A stretch of 64,000 nt of DNA from Aporrectodea caliginosa (GCA_020284085.1 JACEVL010000150.1:3071616-3135615), one strand, 5' to 3'; shown: positions 1 to 34,560, numbered from the stretch's first letter. A program made the numbers and translations. Notes: generated by a model from the letters alone, not told the origin.

Positions 1-21076
<21,076 letters not shown>

Positions 21077-21613
21077 AATAGTTGGAGAACTTGAAATAAA
21101 ACTAATCATATATGTATATTGATTCCATGAGTATCGATGTACACACACTGTGCTATAGTAGTGTTTAATTACTAATCAGAATCAGAATCAGAATCAGAAA
21201 TAATATTAAACATCGAAATAAGACTTTCGCTATTGCATTAGAGTGCGACCCTGGGCAATTCTGTATTCATGCTTAGCCAAGCATGTTGACTTTTGGAACG
21301 ACTAAGTTTTTATCACTGGGCTGCCTTCAACGAGGACTTCTTAAGCCTATATGTAGACAAGCCCAAACTTGCACAGAATTAAGCCTAGTAAGACTTTCAA
21401 ACACACCTTGTATTCATATCAAAGGTACATTTTATATGACATATACGACTAGAATAGCTGTGCACGAGTGATATGTAAAGAGACCAGATAATACTGTAGG
21501 CCAAACCTACTGTATTGTTACTGGAGGTTCTATAATGAAGTCTCAGTTGCGTCCCTGGTTATAGCGGTGTGGAGCCGTTCTAAACATCGGGGGCGCATCT
21601 ATCGCTTACGTCA
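21077..21613. promoter_or_regulatory. Conserved upstream block of M1, head-to-head side toward P1
   Basis: Sequence just upstream of the M1 start is conserved at the matching place above M2 and M3. It includes a stretch around 21243-21315 (GCGACCCTGG...CATGTTGACTTTTGGAACGAC) and a distal stretch at 21521-21613 (CTGGAGGTTCTATAATGAAG...GGGCGCATCTATCGCTTACG). The distal part ends in TTACGTCA, which resembles a CREB/ATF site. It is a promoter or 5' UTR candidate for M1, possibly shared with P1. Conservation could also reflect recent duplication only. Confidence 0.45.
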
Positions 21614-21769
21614 AAAGTTTCGATGATCTTAGTTTTCTTGATATTTGATAGTTCTTTCATTTAGTTATTAATCTGTCCGTAACATTTCTGTCTCCGTGTT
21701 TGAGATCTTTTCCAAGTCACTCCTACAAATTGATGCCCTGCATGCCAATATTATTTTGACATTTCATGT

Positions 21770-22115
21770 TACGCCTAGTCTGGTTTCGCTCCTGCCTATC
21801 TTCGTGAGCTCTGCTGCCCTGTCCTTAGTGCTAGGGGCTCTCGATCCCTCCGCTCATCTGAACAGGGACTCCTACTTGTCCCTTTTGCTCGAACCTCCAC
21901 TATGCAGAATCGTGCTTTCTCGGTGGGGGCCCCTCGACCTGGAATGGCCTTCCTCTGTAGCTTCGTCTTGTCCCTAGGACCTTCTCTCCCACGTTCTTTT
22001 CTCACCTTAAAACTGTTCTTTTTGGCCGTGCTGGAGTCGGGAGCGCCTCTGAGTAGTTTCCTTGAAGGTTCGCTATACAAATGTTCGGTATGAATTAATT
22101 TGACGCAATTGCAAT
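21770..22115 (+). mobile_element. CR1/L2-like LINE 3' fragment
   Basis: Plus-strand frames read YLRELCCPVLS, LRSSEQGLLLVPFARTSTMQ and NRAFSVGAPRP, the ORF2 C-terminus, then the tail GGGAGCGCCTCTGAGTAGTT and CGCTATACAAATGTTCGG. It is inserted in the M1-P1 head-to-head spacer and absent from the M2-P2 spacer. Confidence 0.7.
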
Positions 22116-22349
22116 TGTGATCTGACATTAATAAAGCGCCACTTCAAGAATAAACTCATCAACAGGGCTTCCGACCCGAACCAGTGAAATCATTGTCAAG
22201 TAACACAGACTTCAGGCGTTTGAGAAACTGTGGAAGACGCAAACTGAAGAGCTTGAGCCACCGCCCTTGAGGAAGGTGATTCCAGCTGGTGGGCCCAATA
22301 TAGCAAAGCTTCTAGACTAAACTGTTACAGTAGTAGGCATAGCTTTTTT

Positions 22350-23072
22350 CAATCAAATCAAATTTATTAGAATCGATCAGCGTCTGCAGCTCATCCAAAA
22401 CTCATTAGCCAGAGCCGTCACCAGAACGCCCAAGCATCATCACATCACTCCAATCCTCAAATCACTCCATTGGTTAAAAATCCCAGAGCGAATTCACTTC
22501 AAAGTCCTATCACTAACCTACAACTCCCTACAACACTCCCAGCCCAGATATCTCCGCGAACTCTTCACCATCCAGCCAACCCGTTCTACCCGATCATCCT
22601 CCGTTCTCACTCTTTCTAGACCCCCGGTCACTACTCATCTCAAGTTCTCCAACCGAGCAATATCCAACACTGCGCCGCGTCTCTGGAACGATCTACCTCC
22701 TGAATTCCGCACTTTTTCGGTTCCTCCACCATCATCGCCAATCATCCACCATCATCTGCCTCAGGCTCCTCTATCCATCACCCCAAGGCTTTCCACTCGA
22801 AACTAAAGTCTCTGCTTTTCAAGAACTCTTATCCTGACTCATCTGATCCTGTACCTTCCAATCCTCGACCTAAAAGACACCCGCCTTAACATCTGCTGTG
22901 CCCTCTCTGATCCCCTGGAAACCGGACTCGGACCTCCCACGGACTACTCTTTTGGACAACCCCTCTGATTAGACGCAGCGCTCGTGAATAAGCTGGTGCC
23001 CTGCGCTTGGCTTTCGAGTGGCGCTTTAGAAGTTTGGAGATTACGATTACGATTACGATTACGATTACGATC
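22350..23072 (+). mobile_element. CR1/L2-like LINE 3' fragment with (GATTAC)n tail
   Basis: Frames read RLQLIQNSLARAVTRTPKHH, LKSLHWLKIPERIHFKVLSL and NRAISNTAPRLWNDLPPEFR, then LKSLLFKNSYPD. The 3' end has GTGGCGCTTTAGAAGTTTGG and GATTAC repeats (about 23038-23070). A reverse-strand tail of the same family is at 50585-50712. It lies in the M1-P1 spacer. Confidence 0.75.
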
Positions 23073-23697
23073 AGCGAATAATGTTCACAATGTACATTTT
23101 TAATAGCACATTTAATTTGTTTATAAACAAGAAACGTGGCCTTTCCACCACATGTACAACGTTGCTCTTTCAAACCTAATTTTGGCCAAACGTCCTTTTA
23201 ACTATTTCTGGAAGTTCTCTTTGAACCATCTTGTATTGCACACATTCACTCTATTATAGCTCTCTGCTCACTATACTATAATGAGAATTATAGTTAAGTA
23301 TTAAAAGAATTATGTGACAGATAGATAATTAAATTGTTCTATTTGTTTTAGTTTATTTCTAGCAGTTTTACGTTTTATTCAATTCAATAAATAGGTTCGT
23401 ATGTGTTGTGACTTCTTAGCCGTCTAGTAGTCAATTGCCCTAGGACGTCGCGATGTGTAGGTCAAAGAGGGGTCACTTAGTCTTTAGCTGTAGGCTAGTG
23501 GACTAAGTTTATGGCGCTCTTCTAATCCAAAGCTATTAGATACACACAGAGCGAAAGCAGTCGAATAAAAGCTGCCGCGCTCTGCGCTGCTCTTGACGCG
23601 ATTTGGCGAATTGAGCTTAGGCAAATAAAATCGTTTGGTTAGCGATTATGTATGATATTTTCACCGTCCGCGACTACAACCGTTACTACTTTAATAG

Positions 23698-24150
23698 TGT
23701 ACTCTTCTGTCCTTATGACTCTGTTTGCTTAACCTACTTCACTTCTCACCTACTTCTGCTGACATCTTCTTACCTGTATTTCAAATACTTCGTTGTTCTC
23801 TGGATGTTGCTATTATTAAGAACCAATATGCAATTGAAGCCAAAAGTTACTAATATTTATCTCGATGATTGGTCAATTTATGAATACAATAATATTATTA
23901 GAAATCATTCATCTATAGCATAATTAATCAATCTCGGGAATCGTCATGAATTCCTAATTTCGTCACCTTAGGTTCCTGCCTAGCGGGGGACTTCGGTCAC
24001 TTAACTTAAGGTTCTCCCAATTGTTTCCCATGGATCCTGATAATTTCACCTAATCTGTACTACATGGTCTAGCTATTTTTCGTAATATCTGCATGTAGTA
24101 ACAATAATTGTGATGTGAAACAATAAAGATCTATTTAATTTGATTTGATT
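23698..24150 (+). mobile_element. Unclassified retroposon 3' end with TTTGATT tail
   Basis: Comparison with the M2-P2 spacer (45430-45490) shows sequence matched on both sides and extra DNA here. The insert ends CAATAAAGATCTATTTAATT and TTGATTTGATT, a polyadenylation-like signal plus simple tail. No protein motif is recognised. Confidence 0.45.
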
Positions 24151-24291
24151 AAATGTATCGTTAATGAGACAAATATTAGGTGAATTGAAATGTTAAACGA
24201 TAAGTTTTAGGTGTAGGCATATTTTATTTGCTTTGAATTTGCAGGTTTCCTCTCTTATAAACACATGCTAACAACCTAATTCTGAGACTTT

Positions 24292-24293
<2 letters not shown>

Positions 24294-24383
<90 letters not shown>

Positions 24384-24397
24384 TGATAATGATAATG

Positions 24398-24432
<35 letters not shown>

Positions 24433-24445
24433 GATAATAATAATG

Positions 24446-24516
<71 letters not shown>
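24294..24516. repeat. (AAT)n / (AATGAT)n microsatellite
   Basis: About 220 bp of AAT with an inner AATGATAATGAT block. Long Ile/Leu/Met-Ile frames across it are artefacts. It lies in the M1-P1 spacer. Confidence 0.9.
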
Positions 24517-24779
24517 CTCAACGACCAATAGGTGCCGTTCCAGACGTTTTCCTTCTATTCTTATTAAATGTTTAAGTCCCTGAGGGATCATAAATTTTTA
24601 TGTACCTCCAGGCATTAAAAAAATAATAATTATTATTATTATTAATATTAATATTAATATCAATATTATTATAAAATAATAACAAAAATATGAGTGACTT
24701 AATTCGGCAGTCGATGACTCGAAGCAACCATTCAGAAGCACTTCGTGGAGCAGTGAGAAATCAGTCAAAACGGGCCTGT

Positions 24780-25330
24780 GTAAAAAATGTCAGTTTTTAG
24801 ATGTTTCTTGAAAACAGCGAGGGATGTAGAGATTCTGATGTCGGAGGGAAGATTGTTCCATAAACGAGGGGCTGATGAGGTGAAGGATTTTGATGCAGTT
24901 GTAGCGCGGCAGCAGTGCAAGACTAGATTTCGGCTTCAGGAAGATCGCATGTTCTTTGAGGGTACGTAATTTTGAAGGAGGTCTGAGAAATATGAGGCAG
25001 TTTCATTGTCACACAGTTGTAGGTGATGATGGAGATTTTGCAGATAACACTTTCTTTGACAGGTAGCCAGTGGAGGGCTTTAAGGAATGGTTCAGCACCG
25101 GTACGAGGTGAGGAATTGCAGACGATCCGTGCGAGATTGTTTCGAATCCGTTGAAGGGGGATTAGAAGGCTATTGCAGTAGTCAAGACGAGAGTTTACTA
25201 TCTCGGAAGTGAGGCTGTTTGCAAGGTCTTTATTGAGAAAAGGTCGGATATGTTGCAGAGCAAGATTATCGAAATTGGTGAAGCCAACGATTTCAGCATT
25301 TTGGGAGTCCAATGACAATGTCGTCGGGTT
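24780..25330 (-). mobile_element. CR1/L2-like LINE fragment
   Basis: A minus-strand frame includes IVNSRLDYCNSLLI, LARIVCNSSPRTGAEPFLKA, LHWLPVKESVICKISIITYN and CDLPEAEI, i.e. post-RT ORF2 sequence. It is 5'- and 3'-truncated and lies in the M1-P1 spacer. Confidence 0.75.
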
Positions 25331-25399
25331 TACAGTATGTTTACCGTGGCAGACAAGTTTATGATTGTGTTTCTATCGTGTGCAAGTGTTACTATTATC

Positions 25400-25835
25400 G
25401 GACTGAATGCAGTCAGAGCAAATATAGACCTAGTTGCGGCTGAATCGAAACGGGTTTCACTGAACAGTCTGAAATTGACTATGGGAAGAATCGTGAGCTC
25501 AAAAGAAAACTAAGGCTTCTCCGGTATCTGCACAGCGCGTGACTAGGCCAGATAAGAGCTGCAAGCAACACTGTGCAATTTTCAGGAACGCATGCCTTAT
25601 GTTATAACCATTTCCGTTGGCTTAATTGTCCCGGAACTGAGATTGGTTTTTGTGTTTCGATGTTGTCTTCATGAAGCCTAAAATTCTGTTCCTGACAATT
25701 GAATACAAGCGAATAGAGCGCTATGACATTAGTTGTACAGCACGAATCAGACAGTAGGGAGAGATTCCCTTTTCCGAATAGAAACAACACGGGTGGTTGG
25801 CTTTTGTAGCCGTTAGCAACCTTTAACTAAAGAAC
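25400..25835 (+). promoter_or_regulatory. Conserved sequence upstream of P1 start
   Basis: About 430 bp before the P1 signal exon aligns by eye with 46060-46473 before P2, for example GAATGCAGTCAGAGCAAATA versus GAATGCAGTTAGGGTAAATA, and the shared AGAATCGTGAGCTCA. It probably contains the P1 5' UTR and proximal promoter. No clear TATA box was chosen. Confidence 0.4.
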
Positions 25836-25910
25836 ATGCGGTTCTTATTTACATCTCTCCTTTATTTACTACTGGGTAAGTTCAAGATATTAATATTCTA
25901 TTGTAATTTA

Positions 25911-27346
25911 CTTACCTACTTACTTACCTACTTACTACTTAGTCTTTCCCGTGCAGGTCTGCACATCGGGGAACGCATCTTCACCACTCTTCTCTGTCCA
26001 TCGCCAGCTCCTCGCCCTCTTCCTACGACATCTCCAGGAATCTGAAGTCGTCTTTGACGGTTTCCGGCCAGTTCTTCCGTGGTCTTGCTCTCCTCTTTCT
26101 CCCTCCAGAATTCCAGGACCACTTGATTGACTCTTCTATCGTCATCCATACAGCAAACATACCCAATTCACCTGAATCTACTCTTTCTAATTATGTTTTC
26201 TATATCTTCTTGTCCCGTCCTATCTCTGATAGTTTTTTTGTTTGGTATCATGTCGCGCCATGATACATGTACGATTCTCTTCACCCTATTATGATGTGCT
26301 GTTTTTCCTGTTTTCCACTGTCATTTGGCCATGTCTCAGATCCATAGAGCAGCGTGCTCAAAACTATGGCATTGTACAGGATATTCTTAATCCTCATATA
26401 TCCGTTTTTGTTCCAGATCTTACTTAGCCTCCCAAATGCAGAATTTGCCTTTCCTATACGTATCTTTATTTCCCTGTCGCAGCTGCTGTCAGCTGTTGTT
26501 ATGCTACTAAGGTAGCAGAAAGCATACACAGATTCCACCTCCCTGTCATTGACTACAATCTTGTCATCCTCAATCCATTTTCCTACTTTCATGATCTTTG
26601 TTTTTCTGGATTGATTGTCTATCCCACCTTCATCCCTTCTGCCTGTGTTCTGGATGTTAGATCTTTCTTGCCTCTCCAAGGTAGTATTGTCCAACAGGGC
26701 GATATCGTCTACAAAATTCAGGTCTCAACCTGTCACCATACACCCACATCAGTCCGCTTTAAGCATCCCTCGCCACTCTCGCCATTACCCAGTCTACAAC
26801 TCAGGGCAAAAATCACAGATGACAACAGACATCCCTGCCGTAGGCCCACTCCTGTGACAATCCGAAATCATTCTCCCACCTCTCCTCCGTATCTCACTGC
26901 GCATCCACTGCAATCGTAAAACTTCGGATGATGTCAATTATCTTTGAAGCATAACTTTTCATTATCATTCATAGCGATTCTGCGTGCACGCTATCAAGAG
27001 ACTTTTTAAAGTCAATTAAGTTCATTAGTACAAATTTTTCGTACATTAAAGACTTTTCCATCATTTGCCTAAGTGTTAAAATTGGCTAACAACAGGATCT
27101 AAATCCTGCCTGTTCTTGTCGCAACCGTTCATATACAGTAGATATAATACGGCTCACCATCACCGTGGCCATGACTTTTCCCGAAATTGAAAATAGAGTA
27201 ATGCCTCTCCAGTTGTTGCAATCTCTTATATCTCCTTTTTTTGGAATTGGGATGATGATACCTTCTTTCCTTGTCGCTGGTACTCTGCCTGCTGTCCATA
27301 CACTGTTACACAATTTGTAAGTTCTCTTACCATAGTCTGGTCTCAA
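25911..27346 (-). mobile_element. RTE-like LINE, 5'-truncated and frame-broken, (GTAA)n tail
   Basis: Minus strand: 27346-27086 encodes the RT start (PIPKKGDIRDCNNWRGITLF, RQEQAGF). 26694-26281 encodes CDREIKIRIGKANSAFGRLS and STLLYGSETWP. Near 26140-25950 frames give RPRKNWPETVKDDFRFLEMS, the usual RTE C-terminal end. The tail is (TTAC)n on the plus strand at 25911-25940. It is inserted in P1 intron 1; P2 lacks it. Confidence 0.85.
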
Positions 27347-29042
27347 TATTTATTGAAGTCGGTTCTGATTCCATCGCTTCCTGCAGCTAACTCCGCCTAA
27401 GAATATCCAAGGAAGTATGAGCCTGAGCCTGGATAAAGGAGGAGGGTTTCGGTGTGCTTACAACCCACGCGGGTAAAAAACGCTTGAAACAAAACAATGC
27501 GACATATTCACTCGCAAAATTATATGCTGAGAGAAGAGGAGGGAGCAGCGAGGGTACCAAATCCTATGACGGATATTAAACCGCCTAACACCTACATGAA
27601 GGGTTTCGAAGAAAGCCGATCTCAGGAAATTGGGACTTTGAAACTCTATTCTCTCAGCATTCTTCAGTAAACTTAGCAAAATACAGAGCAATTGCTCAAT
27701 ATGCTGTTATTTTGCTTGTTGAGGCACTATGAAATAAATAACTTAATGAACTCGAGTATTCAGCAGGTCTTTACACTAAATCTGTTTATTATCCTCCTAC
27801 CTGACAAACAGCAATCTGTCTGTTTTTATATCTGCTGATTCAGAATTGCTGATCAATTTTCCATCTATTATTCATCTATTTAGATCAATTCATAAACACC
27901 GAACCATAGGTGGAACAATTACAAAAGTTATGTTCTTTCAAATTTCAGCTAAAGCCACAGCCTCGCTACAAAACGTAGCTCTGCTGAAGGGTCAGACCTT
28001 GACACACAAATGCAATATAAGCATCGAAGCAACCTTTCATAGCTGGTTTTTTATTCCATTTGGGGAAAGCTTCGAGAAAATAATATACAGCACGAAGGGT
28101 TTAAATGGCGAATACGTTACAAGAGCTCAAGTGGACAACTCATCTTTGGTATTAACCATTCCAAATGTTCAGTTAGATGACGCCGGAATTTACGGTTGTA
28201 AGGGAGTTTACAACTTGACTGTGATAAACGAAAGGGCTCAAGTCATTGTCATTGGTAAGTCATCATTCCAGGAAATCATCATCCCTCTCATAATAATTAG
28301 GGAACTTTATTTAATGGTTCGAAATATTTGAATCTTTTTAATGGTGCAGAAATAGTTGAATGTTTCGAAAGACTTCAGAAAAGCAGTTTTTCGAAGTATT
28401 TACACCTTGAGAATAACACATATTATTATTTTCCGCAAGTTCTTCAATTTTTTTACGCGATATCAATTTCTTTACTTCCGGTTTCCTCGTTGTTTACATT
28501 ATTTCTTCATTTGATATTTGAACGTTCGGGCGATAAATTAACAATGGATATTTGCCAAATGTTTAATTATATGTCTACTATTTATTTTTATTTTCATGTT
28601 TTACTAGGTATAATACAGGCCTACCTTTTTATAAGTAATGACTTGTGACAGTTTTCGATCTGTTCTTTCCTTTGTCCAATAAGGCACAATGTGGTTTTTA
28701 ACTTCATACATCAAAATTCAGAAGCCTAAGGGATATACGTTAATTGCTCTCATCTTTGTTTATCATAATTTATGCTGATCTAAATGCCTCTCAATTGCAG
28801 AATCCAAACTTCAAAGATGTAGAAACGAAGCGTCTTGGCTGACATGCGAAGTCAAGTACAAGGGTAATTTCGGTCCCGTGATTGAATGGACAAAAGATGG
28901 ACCAAATGAATCAATTGCAATCAATTCGACTCTTACAAATGATTCCGATGCGAATGGAACCCGTCACCTGACTCTTATGACTAACTCCGTTAACTCGACG
29001 CTCACTTGTCAACTGTACTTCAGAGACGGCCCAACCCATTTT

Positions 29043-29045
29043 TAG
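29043..29045 (+). other. In-frame TAG in P1 C2-like Ig exon
   Basis: In P1 the frame reads ...THF-stop-NMASNIPTY; P2 at the same point reads ...THFENMSTNIPTY. Two substitutions separate GAA from TAG. The frame stays open on both sides, so this is a nonsense change and not a frameshift. The exon length (345 nt) is the same in both genes. Confidence 0.85.
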
Positions 29046-30860
29046 AACATGGCCTCTAACATACCTACTTACACAGACCGATGTTATTCATCGGTTTGTT
29101 TTAATTCGTCTAGTGGAACTACAATTACAGGTTCAACACCACCTCGTAAGTGTACCTGCGTCAATAACAATGAGCATTTATTTAATATTGTAACTTTTGA
29201 CGTTCTCGTATCTAGGCTACTTCGCATTCTTCATTGTTTTGACTATCTAGGCTACTTCGCATTCTTCATTGTTTTGACTATTGGCATTTTTAAGAATACA
29301 TTTCAGAGTATGAAGCTCATAATCGACGCTTGTACAATGCATATTTAAGATGGTAAAGAATTTATTTAGATAGATGAAAGATAGGAATGGAAACAATGAA
29401 GTTGAGACGAGTTTTTTAAATTATTTTATCAAATGTAATGCGGCAGGGTCAGATAACGGCTGTTATCTTGCAGCTGACTTTCGACACTATAATTATATTA
29501 TGGGGCTCACTGTAGATTGGGTTTAAGGAACCTTCAGCTGAAGTGCAGCACCACAACTGAAATTCAACGACTGAATACCATTGAAACTAATTTTGGTTTT
29601 GGATTAAATGCATGACATCACTATTGCCAATTTTGCATGACAAGAATGACTGAGCATTTTATAGCGCCATTGTTCCTCTTCGATTATCTAGTGAGTATCG
29701 GAGCCAAAATACTGCGGTGGACATCCCATTTAATAAACTAGTAGTCTACTTGTGCACTCTCACACAGCAATAGCGAATATGTTTTCTCCTTTCCAGATCT
29801 CTCGACAGTCTGGTCTTGCTATATCTATAGAGTAGCCTGCCTGAAGCACCCCTATAACCTTACGCAGCGCTCATGAGTAACCAGCTACCGCGATACGCTT
29901 AGATATTTTGTGATTAGAAAACTCACTATATCAATCCTCCATCCTGCAGAAAAGACGGCTATATCTTGAACAGCGACTTAGATCAGTTATTAAATAACTC
30001 CATTAGAACTGTTCCACTTGCCATTAAAAGCAAAAGACATCAGTTTTGGTCAACTAAACAATGCGTAAGACTAGATTTTCATCTTATGTCAAATGAAGAC
30101 ACTATTGGTATAGTCAAATGTTTGTTTAATTTTTGGCAGACGAAGATGTCCATTGGATAACTCAAGAAACGACTCAAGAAACAACTCGAGAAACAACAAA
30201 CACAATAATTTATTCAATTTCCATCGCCAGCGGAGTCATCATAATCATCTTAATAATCTATATTTCAAAAAGAATCTTTTCAGGTAAAATAGATTGCTTC
30301 GAATTTACAATTTCTGTGCATTTTTGTGTTTCAAATTATATGTCATGGTACTGAAGATACTTCCTTGTTATCGTTTGAGAATGAACAATTCTAAAAATAG
30401 GCCTTTGTTTACGACTGAGTTATAAGTCTTTCTGGATCCTGTAATCAGGCCTATACATGCACTGATAACGTTGTTTTCACGTTCTTAATACTTTTGGTGT
30501 AAACCTTTACAGTACAGGCAATTCCGACACCCAGTGTGGACGACATCCAGCAAGCGGATATTGATTCATCGGCACAAATAGGAGAACCTCAGAGGTTTCG
30601 AAGGCTTGGGTACGAAGAAATGCAGGAACACGAGTCGCCGTCAGAAGGCTTCTATGTTAGACTAAATCCAGCGGACACGACAGCAAGGCCACTGCCGTAC
30701 GTTAATGTGACCCTGGAAGAAACGAGATCTGAAACACGTGCATCTAGAAACGACAGATCGCACCTATACTTGAATGTGGTACTAGAAAATGCGGAATTTT
30801 CGATGTCACATGGAGTTGCTGGATAGATGCAAAGCTACGTTAATGTCTCCCTACAAAGAG

Positions 30861-33401
30861 ACAGAGACATCCAAGACGTCGAATTTGTAGCTTTCTGGAT
30901 CCTTAGCTTCAGAAGTTGGATTGATGGATAGGTTAGGCCTACTCGTCTTTGCAACCGAAAAATGTGTCTTCTATTATTTAAATTAATTCTCAATTTAAGG
31001 TTGCTTGTTATTTAGTTCTGTGAAGAATTGGTTATTTAGTGCATTATTTAGTCAATTAAGTGTGCATGAAAAGAGCAAAACGTTTAATTAAATTGCATTG
31101 TAATCATCAACCAACAATAGCGTTACAACTCGCATAGACCTCCATAAACTGTAGTCTCTATAATTTTCGTTTTCATTTCTGGCGCATGTTTTTGTGCTAT
31201 TGAGAAACTATAACCCTCGTAAATGTGAATTTTATATGGCCAGTAGGCCTATGTTCATAGAAAGACTGTATAATTTCGAAGCACGTTAAATTGCCTCTAT
31301 AATTGCAGAACGATTATTTCCAATCATTAAAAAGGCCGACAGTGATGCATTGATTAGCCTGCAGGCAACAACAAATGTGCTTTATATTAGAAGCAGTCAT
31401 AATTTTTATGAAATTTACGAACATTCTCACTGAGAAACCTGCCGGACTTCTGCTTCTAGCAACGCCAATACTACGTGTATTATGAGCAGTATAATTATAT
31501 TCTGTGCCTTTTTGGTTAGGCCTATGCCTTTTGTATCCCGGACATTTCTACTATGCATGTAATATGTATCATTCTTGATTTGATTTTGAATCCTGAGCCT
31601 ATATGACGATGAGAGATTAAATGATGAGAGAGAATATTATTGTGAGCTTAATGGTTGATTACATCTAGTTTTAAATAAACTAATGGCTTAGACTTCAATG
31701 AATGCGCTGCTGTTTAAAAACCGATCGTGGCATGGACTTTACTTTGTCATTTCTATAATTTGCTGTACAATAAAATGACCAATAATATTATATTATTCCT
31801 TGGTGCTAAATTCACGATAGACCAAACCATTCTGTTTTATGCGACTTTTCTCAAATTAAAATGGACTAATAACGAAAAAGTCAAAAGCGAACCGAAGACA
31901 AACGTTATATTTTTGTGACATAGCTTATTAAATTACACGAAGTACAAGAAATCAAAGATAAACAATTTTCTACGATATGCAATATTCATGTTAATAAAAC
32001 AGTAATTAAATTTTTACAGTTTCAGAATACCTGTTAACGGCTATACAACTGATGAAATTACGTAGGCCTATGTTACTCGGCAATTATTAAGAGCCAAAAT
32101 CTTCTAAACGTTACAACCGCATCTGCTGATCTCCACAATAAACGTGCATTAGCTATCTGACTATAAATACTGTATACATTCTGCTAAAAGTATAAGCCCG
32201 TAAGCTTAGTACACACCAATCTATGGTCAGTGTTAAGTAAAACAGCATTTCATAGTCAAAATTTATAATCACTCGTGTTTTGTTCGTATTTAGCAGCATT
32301 ATACGTTGGACGGAACTACTGTACAGTTAGCAACGCCCATGTAACAGACATTGCTTAAGAAATTGCACAGCTTAGGAATGCTCGTGAGCGGTAACATAAT
32401 AAAGAGTTTTCAGCAATAAACACGAGGCTTTGGCATGATGCAGATAACGCTACACAAATTAGACATAGAAAAGACTTTTAAACTGCGCAAAATCCGCATC
32501 TCGTATGAAAGACAAATAAAATAAATCCGCAAATTTTAGCATTCAAAGCATATTAGTCTACAGGGTAGAAATCACAGATAAAGTTAGTTACACTGTTTGT
32601 TGAATATATTCAGGATGCTACGGTACAATAACAAGTCGTATTTAAAAAATAGATAAGAGAGTTTAAATTCTTATAAATTATAGGCACACGTATTACCAAA
32701 TTGCATATTTATCTGAATATGATATATTAACATCTGCAGGCGTTCAACCATCATTTATGTCTTAGAAAAATTGTAAGTATTGTAAAACTTAGCGACCATC
32801 AACATGTTGGAATTCAAACGTATGAACAAATGTTTACAAATATGTCAATTAATTGACGTTAAAACAGATTCGATACAATTATTATAAATAATAACCGTTG
32901 ATTGATTGAGCAAATACTTGAGATCAATTATTATATAATGCAAGTCACGTCGCCCATACATAAGAAATGTCATCCATTTATTACTTGTCATGTTATCTGC
33001 ATTTCATCAGCGCCCAAATCTAAGGTTGAAAATCAGCCTAACCACAGGCTCACATGTGTTACAGAGATCAATAGGTAGAGTAATTTAAATGCAAATATAA
33101 AGCAAGACGTTTAATTAACTCCTCTCGTTTGTGGTCTTGATGTTTTACAATTAGAAATTCGTATGTTCAAATACTCATTCTGACGCCTTAATAAAAACAA
33201 GTTCGCTACTGATCATAGTTCTCGACAGAACATAAAAGGTTAAAACCAATGAAGCATTAGTCTGCTGTCGGTGTTTGTGCAGGTTTTAAGGAAAAACATA
33301 TGAATATAAATCATCCGCTGAAATAAACAATACAAAAGGCAAGTTACAGCAAATAAATGGTTCATTTTAGTGCACATTTTTATCCATATAAACGTAGTCA
33401 T
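30861..33401. other. P1/M2 convergent intergenic DNA
   Basis: No coding exon was recognised between the P1 tail exon and the M2 tail exon. Segments at 31650-33400 match 53150-55680 after P2 (for example AATGCGCTGCTGTTTA), so they belong to the duplicated unit. An AATAAA at about 31673 may serve P1. Confidence 0.5.
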
Positions 33402-34560
33402 TGTAACGATCCCTTACCACAGCAAGAGATAGGGTCCTGATCTTGAACTCCATTTTTTAGTTATCTAAGTTATGTCAATAGTCTCAACGAATCAGATCAC
33501 GACAGTTCTAGTTAACATGAATATATAATCAAAACAAGTTTAACATATAGGTCACTTCAATATAATTTTATGTCTAGGTATGTAAGCCTACTTGAAATGT
33601 GAACTATTGAGAATCTTATCTGATCCTACCTAGACCAGTGTTACTAGCGACTAATTCTAGATATTACTGATCCCTAAATTAACCTCTCAATATGTAGAAG
33701 TTTCTTGTAGATCTCACCCACACCGACAAAATTTAGCAACCGTAGTATTCATTGTAGCCCGTACTAAGCATTTCTTTCTTGTCGTTTGAAGTCGGCCTCG
33801 TAGTGTTGGACTTCTCCTGTTGAAACTCGAAAGATTGCCTCGCAACAAATGTTCCTTCGCACAACAAATGCACTTTACACACTAAGGGCGTGGGTTTACG
33901 CAACTGTGAGTTCTAGCGAAGCTTATGGCAAGATCACACGTCGTCCTTGATAGTTGGATGTATAATTCTGTAGATTTGCACCAGTGCCATTCAACGACTA
34001 TCGCTACCGCTCAACTGTCTGATTATCTTATTGAAGTTGACGCTTCAACCTCAACAAATCAGGAGAAACCTGCCGACTATCACCCGAATGACTACTCCGC
34101 CATTGATTTTCGGCTCCAAAGTGTCTTCTATTCGATCGGTCCACTCCCTACTTCGCATGCGCAACAGCCGAAAATTTCCAACGCTCACAACAGTTGAATC
34201 GACCAATCACTGTGTGGCACTCCATCACTGTAACTGCGCATCAAGGTATTCACGTTCCTATCTGAAGCTATATCCCTAACACGCTGGTCTTCAATACTGG
34301 TCTATTAACTAATATAATATAATTTACCTCAATTATTTATCTCTATGAGTTAGACACTTAGATAAAGTATAGCTTTACCTTATAACTTCTATATACACTT
34401 CTAGATAAGAATGTTTGTGTTCGGTCAAGGACAACTTTTGCAATTGTGCCTTTTGTGGACCATTATTTTCTTACAGATGAAATTGTTTTTCTAGGTTAAT
34501 TTAGGCCTCACTGAGGCTAGTGTATTAAGTGTTTGGATACATGCCAATAAAAATGGAATT
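33402..34560 (+). mobile_element. Unclassified insertion, LTR-like start
   Basis: The matching unit near 55680 lacks most of this stretch. It begins TGTAACGATCCCTTACC, a common form for an LTR start, and has an AATAAAAATGG near its right limit. I could not find a matching right end or target duplication, so boundaries and class are tentative. No protein is encoded. Confidence 0.3.

Larger units (their letters stand above)
25836..30826 (+). pseudogene. P1: two-Ig receptor with tyrosine-motif tail, two premature stops
   Basis: Exons: 25836-25875 signal peptide (MRFLFTSLLYLLL), 27949-28254 V-like Ig, 28801-29145 C2-like Ig, 30140-30283 stalk/transmembrane, 30513-30826 tail. All introns are phase 1 and GT-AG. 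A TAG at 29043-29045 lies where the paralogue P2 has Glu, so the main frame would end after 196 residues, just past the second Ig domain and before the membrane helix. A second TAG at 30824-30826 cuts off the last YVNV motif, which is still readable downstream (about 30828-30860). The stalk carries a threefold Q/R-E-T-T repeat, followed by a helix of SISIASGVIIIILIIYI type. The tail keeps LGYEEM, YVRL, LPYVNV and YLNV. It may be a decaying pseudogene, a secreted two-Ig decoy, or a null allele in this individual. Exon edges are well supported by comparison with P2. Confidence 0.72.

Noticed and set aside
23648..23923. 91-codon ORF MYDIFTVRDYN...
   Set aside because: It runs across an insertion boundary revealed by comparison with the M2-P2 spacer, has no family resemblance and no conserved counterpart.
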